A stretch of DNA of 34,734 bases from Verrucomicrobiia bacterium (GCA_035946615.1 DASYZB010000093.1:1-34734), one strand, 5' to 3'; positions 8,668-17,659 are shown, counted from the stretch's first letter. A program made the numbers and translations. The notes: a model not told the origin generated them from the sequence alone.

Positions 8668-9633
8668 TTATTCATTGGCGGGCTTTTCACGCCGCGCTGC
8701 TGTAATCGAAAGAATGATCGAAATCAGAATGATGGCCGCAACCGTCAAGAGCGAAACGCCAATGGGAATTTCGATCTGAAACCAAGCCGGCGGCTGGCGA
8801 TCATGCGGGTCCAGGAGCATTTTGATTCCAATGAAAATGAGCACAATAGACAACCCGACTTTGAGATAGCGGAAGTAGCCCAAAGCCCCGGCCAGCACGA
8901 AATAGAGGCTGCGCAAACCGAGGATGGCAAAAATATTGGAAGTAAAGACGATGAAGGGCCGGGTGGTGACGGCGAAGATGGCGGGAATAGAATCGACGGC
9001 AAACACCAGGTCGGTAGTTTCGACCATGAGCAGGACCAACGCCAGCGGGGTCAAGGCGCGCCGGCCATTCCAATGGGTCAGGAACGTCTCGCCCTCGATG
9101 CGGGGGGACACCGGGTAAAACTTGCGCACCCAGCGGAGCACCCAGTTCTTCTCCGGGGCCACAACGGGTTTAACGAAGAGCATTTTGATGCCGGTGTAGA
9201 GAATAAAAAGGCCCAGTAGATAGAGCACCCAATGCAGCCAACTGATAATCGCCACCCCAAGCAGAATCATCCCCCCTCGCATGACCAGCGCCCCCAGGAT
9301 TCCCCAGAAAAGCACCCGGTGTTGATATTCCGCCGGGACCTGGAAATAAGAAAACACCAGGGCGATGACGAAGATATTATCCATCGAGAGAGACAGCTCG
9401 ATGAGGTAGCCGGTGAGGAATTCGAGGGACTCTTTTTGACCGCGCAACGGCTTGAGAACGATGGCGAAAATGAGCGCCAGGCAAAACCAGAGGGCCGTCC
9501 ACAACAAAGATTCCTTGAAACCGACTGCGTGCGGGCGGCGATGGAGCAGCCCCAGGTCCAGCGCCAGCAGAAGCAACACGCAGGAAATGAAGCCAATCCA
9601 ATACCAAGGGGTGATTTGAACCACCGCCAGCAT
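8668..9633 (-). CDS. TerC-family integral membrane protein
   Basis: A 321-residue polytopic membrane protein of the TerC/Alx family, with about eight or nine hydrophobic segments. The family's charged signatures are visible: SLSMDNIFVIAL in one helix and TTDLVFAVDSIPA in another, whose aspartates are thought to bind metal ions. Long TerC proteins of this kind (Alx-like) have been linked to manganese export and to protein secretion into the periplasm. A role in metallating exported proteins would fit its position just after secDF, but that is inference. No yybP-ykoY manganese riboswitch is apparent in the 73 bases before the start. Confidence 0.9.
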   Translation of the reverse strand: MLAVVQITPWYWIGFISCVLLLLALDLGLLHRRPHAVGFKESLLWTALWFCLALIFAIVLKPLRGQKESLEFLTGYLIELSLSMDNIFVIALVFSYFQVPAEYQHRVLFWGILGALVMRGGMILLGVAIISWLHWVLYLLGLFILYTGIKMLFVKPVVAPEKNWVLRWVRKFYPVSPRIEGETFLTHWNGRRALTPLALVLLMVETTDLVFAVDSIPAIFAVTTRPFIVFTSNIFAILGLRSLYFVLAGALGYFRYLKVGLSIVLIFIGIKMLLDPHDRQPPAWFQIEIPIGVSLLTVAAIILISIILSITAARREKPANE

Positions 9634-9673
9634 GTGTACGAGACACCAATTACCCGAGTTGTCCTATTGCCAC

Positions 9674-9690
9674 ATGTCCTTCCGGGACAT
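9674..9690 (-). other. Small hairpin between secDF and the TerC gene
   Basis: ATGTCC (9674-9679) pairs with GGACAT (9685-9690) around a 5-base loop. There is no T-run on either side, so it does not look like a complete rho-independent terminator. It may only modulate read-through or mRNA stability. Confidence 0.3.
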
Positions 9691-9706
9691 CCCCCCGCAA
9701 GCGCAC

Positions 9707-12223
9707 TCAGGAGGCCACTTGGCCTCGGATGGGGCTGCGCGAAGTGGCCGGCGCCGCGCTTTGTTGCGCTGGCAACGGGGAGGTCCCGATGGCTGGGCGC
9801 TGGCCTTTGTGCCACCAGAGCACCAGGGCGCTGGCGATGTAAATGCTCGAATAGGTGCCAGTGATAATGCCGATCAGGAATGTGAATGCAAAATCATTGA
9901 TTTCACCACCGCCGAAGATAAACAGCGAGAGAGTGGCGATGAAAACCGTGCCGGAGGTGATAAGCGTGCGGCTCAGGGTTTGGTTGAGCGCCTGGTTCAT
10001 TACCTCTTTGAACGTGCCTCGAAGGCCCAGCTTCAGGTCTTCACGAATCCGGTCGAAGATCACAATGGTATCATTAGTTGAGAATCCAATGATGGTCAGG
10101 ATAGCTGCCACCGTCGTCGCGCTGAACTCGCGGCGAGACAGATAGTAAATGCCGATTGTCATCAACACGTCATGGATGACCGCCAGCACCGCGCCGACCG
10201 CAAACGAGAATTCATACCGAAAAGCCACATAAACAAGGATGCCAAACAACGAGAGCAACGAGGCGATAATGGCCGACTGCTGGATGTCTTTGCCCACGCT
10301 CGGCCCAACCGATTCCTGGCTCCACTGGCTGAAGCCGGCATCCGGGATATGTTGCAGGACACTCTTGACTGTATCGGCGGTGCCCGCCTGGGAATCGACC
10401 CGGAGCGTGACGCGTCCGCTCGAGAGGTCCGTTTGGTACTGGATGAGCGGGTCTTTGATCCCGGCGCCGGTGAGAGCCGCGCGCAGCTTATCGGTTTCGA
10501 CCTTGTGCTGGAATGCGCACGTGGTGGTGTCTCCACCGACAAAATCGCGGCCAAAAGCGCTTTTGCCCCGGTGAATGCCCCAGCCAATGCCAATGGCGAT
10601 AATGATCCAGGACGTGATGAATGCCGGCTTGGCCAGCTTCATGAAATCGAGCTTGGTGGCGCGAATCAAGTGCAGCATCGGGACGGACTTAAGCCAGCCA
10701 CGCTCCAGGAGCCAGTCAAAGATCATGCGCGTAACGACCAGCGCAGTGAACAGGCTGGCCAAAACACCAATCGTCAGTGAAACACCGAAACCACGAATCG
10801 AGCCGGTGCCCATGTTCCAAAGGATGATCGACGAAATCAACGTCGTGACGTGCGAATCGAAGATCGTTCCAAACGCCCGGCTGTAGCCGGCCGAAATGGC
10901 GCCTCGCAACGATTTGCCCTTGGCGGATTCCTCGCGGATACGCTCGTAAATCAGCACGTTGGCATCGACTGCCATACCAACCGTCAGCACCACACCGGCA
11001 ATGCCGGGCAAGGTGAGCGTCGTGCCCACCGCGCACATGACGCCCAGCAGGATGATAATGTTGGCGATCAAGGCGACATTGGCCACCAGCCCCGCAATCA
11101 TGTAATAGACCAGCATGAATAGCGAAACGAGCAGCGTGCCATACACACAGGCCTTGATGCCGCTGCGGATCGAGTCCTTGCCCAGGGTCGGATCGACCAG
11201 GCGCATGGACATGATTTGGAGTGGTGTTTTGAGTGGGTTTTGCAAAACCGTCTCCAACTGAAATGCCTCCTGCTGGTTGTAATCGCCCTCAATAACTCCG
11301 CTGCCGCCTGTGATCGGACTTTTAATCACTGGGGCGGTTTGCAATTCGCCATCCAGGATAACCGCCAGTTGGCGCCCCACGTTATCCGTTGTAATCCGAG
11401 CGAAGGTGTCCGCCGCCGAGCTGTCCAGGGTGAAAGCGATTTCTGGCTGGCCCAGGTTGTCGCGGGTAACCATGGCGCTCTTGATGCCGCCGGTCATTTC
11501 CGGGCGTTTTTTTACCCAGTACTTTTCGACCTGTTTTTTCCCGTCCGGCATGGTTCGGACATGGCTCATGAGCTGATAACCGGGAACGGTGGCCACCCCT
11601 TGATCAATCAGGTTGCGGTTATCTTCATTCACCAGCGAGAATTCCAAAAACGCCGCCTTCTTGATGGCAATTTTCGCGTTCTCCTGGTCCGCGGCAGAGA
11701 GCCCGGGCAACTGGACCAGAATCGAATCGCTGCCTTGAGGCTGGATGACCGGCTCAGCCACCCCGAAGCGATCGACGCGTTTGCGCAGCACCTCGACCGC
11801 CTGGGAAATCGCGGCCGTTGTATCGGAGGAATTAGTGAGGTTTGTGGTGTTCAAGCTCACGAGGAACGAGGTGCCGCCCTGTAAATCGAGGCCCAGGCGG
11901 ATTCTTCCGGCTGCGGAGCGCTGGAGCCGGTTGAGGATATAAGTGTTCGGGTGCGTCTCGTTTTTGGCCTCGAACATTGGAAAATAACGGGTCAGGTCAT
12001 TGGTCCCAATGGCATCTACCAGGTCGTCATAAGGCTTTTCAGGGGCCGTTTTTTCGAGAGCGACGGCCTTTTGGACAATGGAATTAAAATTGGCATCGCG
12101 GTTGACCGCGTGCTGGCGGAAGTACTGGATAATATCGGTGCCCTCAGGCGGATACAGCTCGTAGAGCGACCACGCCACTACGAGGACAACAATGACAAAT
12201 CGCCAGACATTATTTCGATTCAT
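9707..12223 (-). CDS. secDF: Protein translocase SecDF (SecD-SecF fusion)
   Basis: An 838-residue fusion of SecD and SecF, which use the proton motive force to pull secreted proteins through SecYEG. The N-terminal helix (about 7-22) is followed by the SecD signature LGLDLQGGTS from residue 110, the periplasmic P1 region, and the helix block with MAVDANVLIYERIREE. SecF begins near residue 530. It carries GRDFVGGD, GFSTNDTIVIFDRIREDL and a final helix block, giving twelve expected transmembrane segments. The fused form is common in several phyla, including Bacteroidota and Verrucomicrobiota. yajC ends 15 bases upstream on the same strand, the usual yajC-secDF arrangement. No clear Shine-Dalgarno sequence precedes the ATG. 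Confidence 0.96.
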   Translation of the reverse strand: MNRNNVWRFVIVVLVVAWSLYELYPPEGTDIIQYFRQHAVNRDANFNSIVQKAVALEKTAPEKPYDDLVDAIGTNDLTRYFPMFEAKNETHPNTYILNRLQRSAAGRIRLGLDLQGGTSFLVSLNTTNLTNSSDTTAAISQAVEVLRKRVDRFGVAEPVIQPQGSDSILVQLPGLSAADQENAKIAIKKAAFLEFSLVNEDNRNLIDQGVATVPGYQLMSHVRTMPDGKKQVEKYWVKKRPEMTGGIKSAMVTRDNLGQPEIAFTLDSSAADTFARITTDNVGRQLAVILDGELQTAPVIKSPITGGSGVIEGDYNQQEAFQLETVLQNPLKTPLQIMSMRLVDPTLGKDSIRSGIKACVYGTLLVSLFMLVYYMIAGLVANVALIANIIILLGVMCAVGTTLTLPGIAGVVLTVGMAVDANVLIYERIREESAKGKSLRGAISAGYSRAFGTIFDSHVTTLISSIILWNMGTGSIRGFGVSLTIGVLASLFTALVVTRMIFDWLLERGWLKSVPMLHLIRATKLDFMKLAKPAFITSWIIIAIGIGWGIHRGKSAFGRDFVGGDTTTCAFQHKVETDKLRAALTGAGIKDPLIQYQTDLSSGRVTLRVDSQAGTADTVKSVLQHIPDAGFSQWSQESVGPSVGKDIQQSAIIASLLSLFGILVYVAFRYEFSFAVGAVLAVIHDVLMTIGIYYLSRREFSATTVAAILTIIGFSTNDTIVIFDRIREDLKLGLRGTFKEVMNQALNQTLSRTLITSGTVFIATLSLFIFGGGEINDFAFTFLIGIITGTYSSIYIASALVLWWHKGQRPAIGTSPLPAQQSAAPATSRSPIRGQVAS

Positions 12224-12238
12224 GACAACGGACTACAA

Positions 12239-12592
12239 CTAACCTCCGGCTTCGCCGCTGCGCTCGGTGATTTCGGCAATGGCGGCCTTGGTAATTTCAA
12301 ACTTCGCATCTCCTGAGCGAAGTGAAAGGGTTTTTTCTTTAACGGTGATGATAACCCCGACCACACCGCCAGTCGTCACGATTTTATCGCCTGGTCTCAC
12401 CGTTTTGAGCATTTCGGCATGCTCCTTTTGCTTCTTTGATTGGGGGCGAATGAGGACGAAATAGAACAGGACCACCATCAGAACCAAAGGGACGACCATC
12501 CCGAGGGTCTGGGCGGTCGGATTGGCCTGCGTGCCAGGCGGGGGCGGAGCTTGTCCCATGCCGAGAATCAATCCTGTATTCAACAAATTCAT
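12239..12592 (-). CDS. yajC: Preprotein translocase subunit YajC
   Basis: A 117-residue YajC, the small single-pass accessory subunit of the SecDF complex. A short Pro/Gln-rich N-terminus is followed by a transmembrane helix (about 30-48, VVPLVLMVVLFYFVLIRP). Then comes the signature RPQSKKQKEHAEMLKTVRPGDKIVTTGG with its strand-rich tail. It is the first gene of the yajC-secDF unit. Its start faces the divergent sensor-kinase gene across 247 bases that hold an 11-bp tandem repeat. No ribosome-binding site is evident. Confidence 0.95.
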   Translation of the reverse strand: MNLLNTGLILGMGQAPPPPGTQANPTAQTLGMVVPLVLMVVLFYFVLIRPQSKKQKEHAEMLKTVRPGDKIVTTGGVVGVIITVKEKTLSLRSGDAKFEITKAAIAEITERSGEAGG

Positions 12593-12640
12593 CCAATGAA
12601 ATGAGCTGATAAAGATATGAATCTAAGGGAGATTAGCAAG

Positions 12641-12662
12641 CCCAACGTGAGCCCAACGTGAG
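12641..12662. repeat. 11-bp tandem repeat in the yajC / sensor-kinase divergent region
   Basis: CCCAACGTGAG occurs twice, head to tail and without mismatch (12641-12651 and 12652-12662). It is about 50 bases upstream of the yajC start and 180 bases upstream of the kinase start. It could be a binding site for a regulator or simple slippage; nothing else in the 247-base gap is recognisable. Confidence 0.6.
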
Positions 12663-12839
12663 AAAAATGCAAAAGAGCCGCCAAAGCGCCATGCTTGCGG
12701 CGCGGCGCCGGCTGCTGCCAACTGTCCAAAAATCAGCACCTCACAGGCAGATGTAAGACTCTGGCTGCTTTAGCTAGGCCTGCTGATTGCCATTTGGCTT
12801 CTTTAAACCATTGGCAAGCAACATGCATACCAGCCCTCA

Positions 12840-15230
12840 ATGACTCGGTTCTCCAGCCTGCGTGCTCGACTGGTAGGGACTGTGTTTCTGGCGGTGGCGC
12901 CGGCCTGGATGTTCATGTACTGGCTGGTCAAGCGAACCGGCAGCAAACAGGACCTGTACTGGACCCTATTCTCCGGCGGCATCGGTTTGCTGTCGCTGGC
13001 GGCGGCCTGGTTTGGGGGCGAGCGATTCGTCCTGCGCCAGGTCCGGATTCTCTATCGAGCGGCGCGCCTGCTTGCCGGAGGCCATTTCAGCAGCCGCACC
13101 GGCCTTGCATCCGAGCACGGTGAAATGGGCGAGCTGGCCCGGACCATTGATGGCATGGCCGCTTCACTGGAAGAACAGGTCAAGGAGCGCGAGCAAGTTG
13201 AAAAAAATCTCCTGACGCGTTCGCTCCAGCAAACGGTTATCAGCGCGCTGGGACAATTCGCGCTGATTAGCGATGATTTTCCCACGCTGCTGGACCAGGC
13301 GGTGATGTTGGTCTGCCAAACCCTGGAAGTGGAGTATTGCGGGATTTTTGAACTCGAACCGGGCGGTCAAACGATGGTGCTACGCTCCGGGGCAGGATGG
13401 AATGAAGGCGCGGTAGGCCACGCCACAGTCTTGACAGACCCAAACACACAGCTCGGTGTCACATTGCTGGCTGGCGAACCGGTGGTAGTCGAGGACCTCG
13501 CCAGCGAGACCCGTTTTGGCGCCGCGCAATTTCATTTGGAACACGGGGTGGTCAGTGGAATTACGGTGGCCATTGTGGGCCAAAGCGAACGGGAGGTCTT
13601 TGGGGTGCTGGGCGCTCACACAACGCATCGGCGCCAATTTAGCGGTGACGAGGTCCATTTCCTTTTGGCTGTGGCGACGGTACTGGCAATGTCCGTGGCG
13701 CGCAGGCATGCCGAGGCCACCCTCCAAAAACTGGCCGCCTTCGCCCAACTCAATCCAAACCCGGCAATGGAGTTGGACGCTAACGGCAGCTTGACCTACG
13801 CTAATGAGGCCGCCGCTAAACTCGCTGCCTCCATCGGAAAAACCGATTCCGGGGCGCTGCTGCCCGTGAACATCCGCTCACTGGTGCAGACTTGCCTGGC
13901 TACGGCGGACAAGCCCGTCAGCCTGGAAACCCGGCTCGAAGGCCGGAGTTTCTCCTGGGCGTTTTATCCGGTGAAGTCAAGCCAAGTCGTGCATGCTTAC
14001 ATCGAGGACATCACGGACCGGCTCAGCCTCGAGGCCCAGTTGCGGCAATCGCAAAAGATGGAGTCGGTCGGGCAACTTGCTGCGGGCGTTGCTCATGACT
14101 TCAATAATATGCTCACCATTATCCAGGGCCATGCCGGCATGTTGCTGGCAAAGTCCGGTGATAAACAGGATTTCTTCGATTCCTCTCAAGCCATCTATTT
14201 CGCCGCCGAACGCGCCGCCAATCTAACCCGCCAATTGCTCATGTTCAGCCGCAAGAACGTGATGCAACCGGCACTGCTGGATTTGCGCGAGGTGGTTACG
14301 CACATGACGCGCATGCTCGAGCGGCTGCTTGGGGAAACGATTTATCTGGAGTTCCTGCCGCCCCCGGAGCTTCCCCTGGTGCAGGCGGACGCAGGAATGG
14401 TCGAGCAAGTCATCATGAACCTGGCTGTTAATGCCCGCGATGCCATGCCCAAAGGCGGCATCCTGACCATCAGCGCCAGCCCGATCGAAATACACCAGGG
14501 CTACATGCAAAGTCATCCCGAAGCGCGGCCAGGCTCGTTCGTTTGCTTGCGAGTTACCGATACCGGCTGCGGCATGGATGCCTTTACCCAAACCCGCATC
14601 TTCGAGCCCTTTTTCACCACCAAAGAGGTCGGCAAAGGCACCGGTTTGGGCCTGGCCACCGTGTACGGCATCGTCCGGCAGCATGAGGGCTGGATCGAGG
14701 TATTCAGCGAGCCGGGGCGCGGTGCAAGTTTCAGCGTGTTTTTCCCTGCCAGCTCGCAAGCGGCAGGTCCCAAGGCCCTCGAGGCCACCTCCTCCACCCC
14801 AGTGCGGGGCGGGGAGGAAACAATCTTGATCGTGGAAGACGAGCCGGTGCTGCGCGATATGGCCCACGTCATTCTCCAGGACTGCGGTTATCATATACTC
14901 GAGGCTGCTTCGGGGCGCCAAGCCCTGCTCGTCTGGGAACAACACCAGCAGGACATCGATTTGGTTTTGACAGACATGGTGATGCCGGAAGGCGTCTCCG
15001 GCATGGACCTGGCCCTGAAACTCATTGCAGCCAAACCCTCGATCAAGATCATTTTTGCCAGCGGCTATAGCATGGACAATCTCGACACGAGTTTCCTCAC
15101 AAACGGGCATGCGCTGTTTCTGCAAAAACCCTACACCCATCTGTCCCTGGCAAAAGCCATCCGCGAATGCCTGGATCGCAGAGCGCCGGCAAAGGCCCAA
15201 TTGCAAGCGCATGCCGAGAGCACCACTTAG
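12840..15230 (+). CDS. Membrane-bound hybrid sensor histidine kinase (HAMP-GAF-PAS-HisKA-HATPase-REC)
   Basis: A 796-residue hybrid kinase. Two hydrophobic segments (about 12-30 and 40-58) anchor it with almost no periplasmic domain. A HAMP-like linker (60-118) leads to a GAF domain (145-288) and a degenerate PAS (295-395). The phospho-acceptor is His419 in AAGVAHDFNNML. The ATP-binding domain has an N box at 528-535 (LAVNARDA), G1 at 574-579 (DTGCGM) and GTGLGL at 600-605. A C-terminal receiver (660-790) has the acidic pair in VEDEP and its phospho-acceptor Asp712 in LTDMVMP. Sensing is probably cytoplasmic, through GAF and PAS. No response regulator with an output domain is adjacent, so phosphate must go to a phosphotransfer protein elsewhere or the receiver is regulatory. 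Confidence 0.93.
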   Translation: MTRFSSLRARLVGTVFLAVAPAWMFMYWLVKRTGSKQDLYWTLFSGGIGLLSLAAAWFGGERFVLRQVRILYRAARLLAGGHFSSRTGLASEHGEMGELARTIDGMAASLEEQVKEREQVEKNLLTRSLQQTVISALGQFALISDDFPTLLDQAVMLVCQTLEVEYCGIFELEPGGQTMVLRSGAGWNEGAVGHATVLTDPNTQLGVTLLAGEPVVVEDLASETRFGAAQFHLEHGVVSGITVAIVGQSEREVFGVLGAHTTHRRQFSGDEVHFLLAVATVLAMSVARRHAEATLQKLAAFAQLNPNPAMELDANGSLTYANEAAAKLAASIGKTDSGALLPVNIRSLVQTCLATADKPVSLETRLEGRSFSWAFYPVKSSQVVHAYIEDITDRLSLEAQLRQSQKMESVGQLAAGVAHDFNNMLTIIQGHAGMLLAKSGDKQDFFDSSQAIYFAAERAANLTRQLLMFSRKNVMQPALLDLREVVTHMTRMLERLLGETIYLEFLPPPELPLVQADAGMVEQVIMNLAVNARDAMPKGGILTISASPIEIHQGYMQSHPEARPGSFVCLRVTDTGCGMDAFTQTRIFEPFFTTKEVGKGTGLGLATVYGIVRQHEGWIEVFSEPGRGASFSVFFPASSQAAGPKALEATSSTPVRGGEETILIVEDEPVLRDMAHVILQDCGYHILEAASGRQALLVWEQHQQDIDLVLTDMVMPEGVSGMDLALKLIAAKPSIKIIFASGYSMDNLDTSFLTNGHALFLQKPYTHLSLAKAIRECLDRRAPAKAQLQAHAESTT

Positions 15231-15243
15231 CCTAACGACTCAG

Positions 15244-15403
15244 TTTAAACAGGAGACAACAGACAAAACGGAGGCGTGAACATGAAGCCAAAACTGTGTC
15301 TTGCACCCTGTGGCCGGTCACTGAATGGTGTGGCGCCGTTTGTGCCTGCGCTGCCCACAAAAGTGCCTCAAAAATCTCCGTTCCCGTTTCCTCCTGTTTA
15401 TTT
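15244..15403. repeat. Inverted-repeat element of the AAACAGGAG family
   Basis: TAAACAGGAG at 15246-15255 is repeated in perfect inverted orientation at 15391-15400. The similarity continues inward: left ACAACAGACAAAACGGAG against right (complement) GAAACGGGAACGGAG. About 100 bases of non-coding sequence lie between the arms. The element fills the gap between the convergent kinase and proS genes. Related single arms occur at 23795 and 23860. It has the look of a small non-autonomous, MITE-like or REP-like element. Confidence 0.65.
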
Positions 15404-15453
15404 CTGAGGGGTCGGTCCCTCTGTGTGCAGTCCATCCACTGGTCCTCCAAGTA

Positions 15454-17187
15454 TCAGAGACTTCGCGGCTGGGTCACCGTCCCCTTCACGAGTTCCAACG
15501 TCTTGTCCACAGCCAATCCGCTCTCCACGGCCATCAGGCTGCCGGCTCGCGGCTTTAACTCGATTTGCCCCTTGGCCAGCGACTTCTCACCTATCCCAAT
15601 GCGGATTGGAAAGCCGATCAACTCTGAATCCTTGAACTTGACCCCGGGCCTGTCATTCCGGTCATCGAGAATGACATCAACGCCGCGCGCCAGGAGTTCT
15701 GAGTAAATGGTTTCCGCGCAGCGCATCACAGCACTTTCTGCTGCGACACTGAGCGGAGTGATGCAAACCGTGTAAGGGGCTACGCTGAGCGGCCAGACAA
15801 TCCCGTTCGGGTCATGGCTTTGTTCAATGATTGCCTGCAGCGTGCGCGTGACGCCAATCCCGTAACAGCCCATAATTGCCGGTTGTTGTTTGCCCGCTTC
15901 ATCCAAAAACAACGCGTGGAGCGCCAGGCTGTACTTCGTGCCCAGTTTGAACACGTGGCCGACCTCGATTGCCCTCTGGACACGCAGCGGTTTGCCGCAA
16001 ACGTGGCAGGGCTCGCCGGGTTGAACCAGGCGCAAATCGGCCCAGCCGCTGACCTGGATATCCCGGCTTATGGACACGTTGCGCAGGTGGAAGCCGTCTT
16101 CATTAGCGCCGGTGGTCATGTCCAAAACCCCTCTCAAGCGCTCATCCGCATAAACAGGGTAGCGCGCCATGCCCACTGCCCCCAGGCTGCCCGGATGCGC
16201 CCCCAACGCGGTAAAGATTTCCTCGGTCTCAGCGGACCGGAACGTCGTGGTGCCAAGCATCCCCGCCAGCTTGGCTTCGTTCAATTGGTCGTCACCGCGC
16301 AACAGAACCAGCACCGGTTTGTTCTCGGCAATATAAACCAGAGTTTTAATCTGGCGCTCCGCTGGCACATTGAAAGGCTGTTTTGTGAGCGCTTCGATTG
16401 TCACCACGCCGGGCGTGGGGAATTTCTCGGTCGGCCCGCTGGGATTACCCGCCAGAGCTGTCTGCGGCGAACGGCTGGTGGCCTTCTCGACATTGGCGGC
16501 GTAACGGCAGCCTTCGCAAATGACCACTTCGTTCTCGCCGGTCTCGGCCGGGACCATGAATTCGTGCGAAAACTTCCCGCCCATCACCCCGGTATCGGCC
16601 TCGACCGCAATGGTCTTGAGGCCGCAGCGCTCAAAGATGCGGGCATAAGCGTCGTACATTTTGCGGTAGCTCTGCTGCGCCCCCTCATCGCTTGCATCGA
16701 AACTGTAGGCATCTTTCATGACGAATTCTTTGGCCCGCATCAGGCCGAACCGAGGGCGTATTTCGTCACGAAATTTGGTTTGGATTTGGTAAAAATTCTT
16801 AGGCAATTGCCGGTAGGAGTTTATCTCGCCGGCAACAAGCGTGGTGATGACCTCCTCGTGCGTCGGACCCAGGACCCATTCCTTCTTCGCCCGGTCCCGC
16901 ACCTTGAACAAGACGTCGCGAGCCGTCTCATAGCGGCCACTCTGCCGCCAAATGTCCGGCGGCTGGAGGGCCGGCATCAGCACCTCCAGGGCGCCCGCCC
17001 GGTTCATTTCTTCACGAACGATTTGTTCGATCTTGCGCAACGCGCGCAGGCCCAGGGGTAGAAAGGTGTAAAGACCGCCCGTGAGCTTGCGAATGAGGCC
17101 GGCGCGCAACAAGAGTTGGTGCGAGATGATCTCCGCTTCCGCTGGAGTCTCTTTCAAAGTCGGAATCAAGGTCTGTGACCAACGCAT
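15454..17187 (-). CDS. proS: Proline--tRNA ligase
   Basis: A 577-residue bacterial-type prolyl-tRNA synthetase, which charges tRNA-Pro. Translation is placed at the ATG at 17187 (MRWSQTLIPT). The open frame extends upstream, but that stretch runs into repeat DNA and has no homology to the family. Class II motifs are visible: motif 1 in PLGLRALRKIEQIVREEM, motif 2 in FRDEIRPRFGLMRAKEF with MKDAYSF after it, and motif 3 in GCYGIGVTRTL. Between motifs 2 and 3 lies the INS editing insertion (roughly residues 220-390, including LVLLRGDDQLNEAKL), which clears Ala-tRNA-Pro. The anticodon-binding domain follows at the C-terminus. A pair of 180-bp repeats precedes the gene. Confidence 0.95.
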   Translation of the reverse strand: MRWSQTLIPTLKETPAEAEIISHQLLLRAGLIRKLTGGLYTFLPLGLRALRKIEQIVREEMNRAGALEVLMPALQPPDIWRQSGRYETARDVLFKVRDRAKKEWVLGPTHEEVITTLVAGEINSYRQLPKNFYQIQTKFRDEIRPRFGLMRAKEFVMKDAYSFDASDEGAQQSYRKMYDAYARIFERCGLKTIAVEADTGVMGGKFSHEFMVPAETGENEVVICEGCRYAANVEKATSRSPQTALAGNPSGPTEKFPTPGVVTIEALTKQPFNVPAERQIKTLVYIAENKPVLVLLRGDDQLNEAKLAGMLGTTTFRSAETEEIFTALGAHPGSLGAVGMARYPVYADERLRGVLDMTTGANEDGFHLRNVSISRDIQVSGWADLRLVQPGEPCHVCGKPLRVQRAIEVGHVFKLGTKYSLALHALFLDEAGKQQPAIMGCYGIGVTRTLQAIIEQSHDPNGIVWPLSVAPYTVCITPLSVAAESAVMRCAETIYSELLARGVDVILDDRNDRPGVKFKDSELIGFPIRIGIGEKSLAKGQIELKPRAGSLMAVESGLAVDKTLELVKGTVTQPRSL

Positions 17188-17264
17188 ACGAGCCGCGCAG
17201 TGTGGAGAGCCAATAGCAAGATGGAAAGCGCGAAGTGCATGTTGGGTTAATTCCGGGTCCCGCG

Positions 17265-17623
17265 TCCAGCGGCATTGAATTGGACGGACATAGCGAGAAC
17301 TGAAGAACATCCAAAAGCGGTAGAGGACTACCGCAGTCCAAGACGCTAGCGCGCCGTCTGGCGCACGTTCGCGCAAAGCGTTTTGGACTGCGCCAGCCCT
17401 CTGGCGCTTTTGGGCCGCGCCTTGCGTAAAGTTCCACTCTCACGCCCAGTGGCATTGAATTGGGCGGGCGGGGTGAGAACTGAAGGACACCCAAAAGCGG
17501 TAGAGGACTACCGCAGTCCAAGACGCTAGCGCGCCGTCTGGCGCACGTCCGCGCGAAGCGTTTTGGACTGTGCCAGTCCTCTGCGCTTTTGGGCCGCGCC
17601 TCGCGTAAAGTTCCACTCTCACG
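17265..17623. repeat. Two tandem 180-bp repeats with nested cloverleaf-like palindromes
   Basis: Copy 1 is 17265-17444 and copy 2 is 17445-17623, with a period of 180 bases, a few substitutions and a single-base deletion in copy 2. Each has a roughly 103-bp palindrome (17311-17413 and 17491-17592). In copy 1 the outer stem CCAAAA/TTTTGG encloses three parts. These are a hairpin GCGGTAG-AGGA-CTACCGC (17317-17334), a long stem AGTCCAAGACGC (17335-17346) with GCGTTTTGGACT (17378-17389), and a hairpin GCGCCAG-CCCT-CTGGCGC (17390-17407). The inner loop contains GCGCC-GTCT-GGCGC. A partial third copy of the core is at 17623-17646. Reading frames here are artefacts of the repeat. Confidence 0.9.
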
Positions 17624-17646
17624 ACGCTAGCGCGCCGTTCTGGCGC
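17623..17646. repeat. Partial third copy of the repeat core
   Basis: GACGCTAGCGCGCCGTTCTGGCGC matches positions 17522-17545 of copy 2 except for one inserted T. It directly abuts copy 2 and ends shortly before the stop codon of the lipoprotein gene, suggesting internal deletion or recombination between copies. Confidence 0.7.
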
Positions 17647-17659
17647 GGTGGGCAGACTT

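Noticed and set aside
9634-9706. Possible manganese (yybP-ykoY) riboswitch before the TerC-family gene
   Set aside because: The gap is only 73 bases and none of the conserved riboswitch segments is visible; only a short hairpin is present.
15814-17061. A 415-codon plus-strand frame
   Set aside because: It is entirely antisense to proS, whose motifs are clear; long shadow frames are expected in GC-rich DNA.
17012-17622. Minus-strand frames containing DCGSPLPLL repeats
   Set aside because: They are translations of the 180-bp palindromic repeats and the proS upstream region, not proteins.
17265-17646. CRISPR-like array
   Set aside because: There are only two full copies, the units are 180 bases with no distinct spacers, and no cas genes are nearby.
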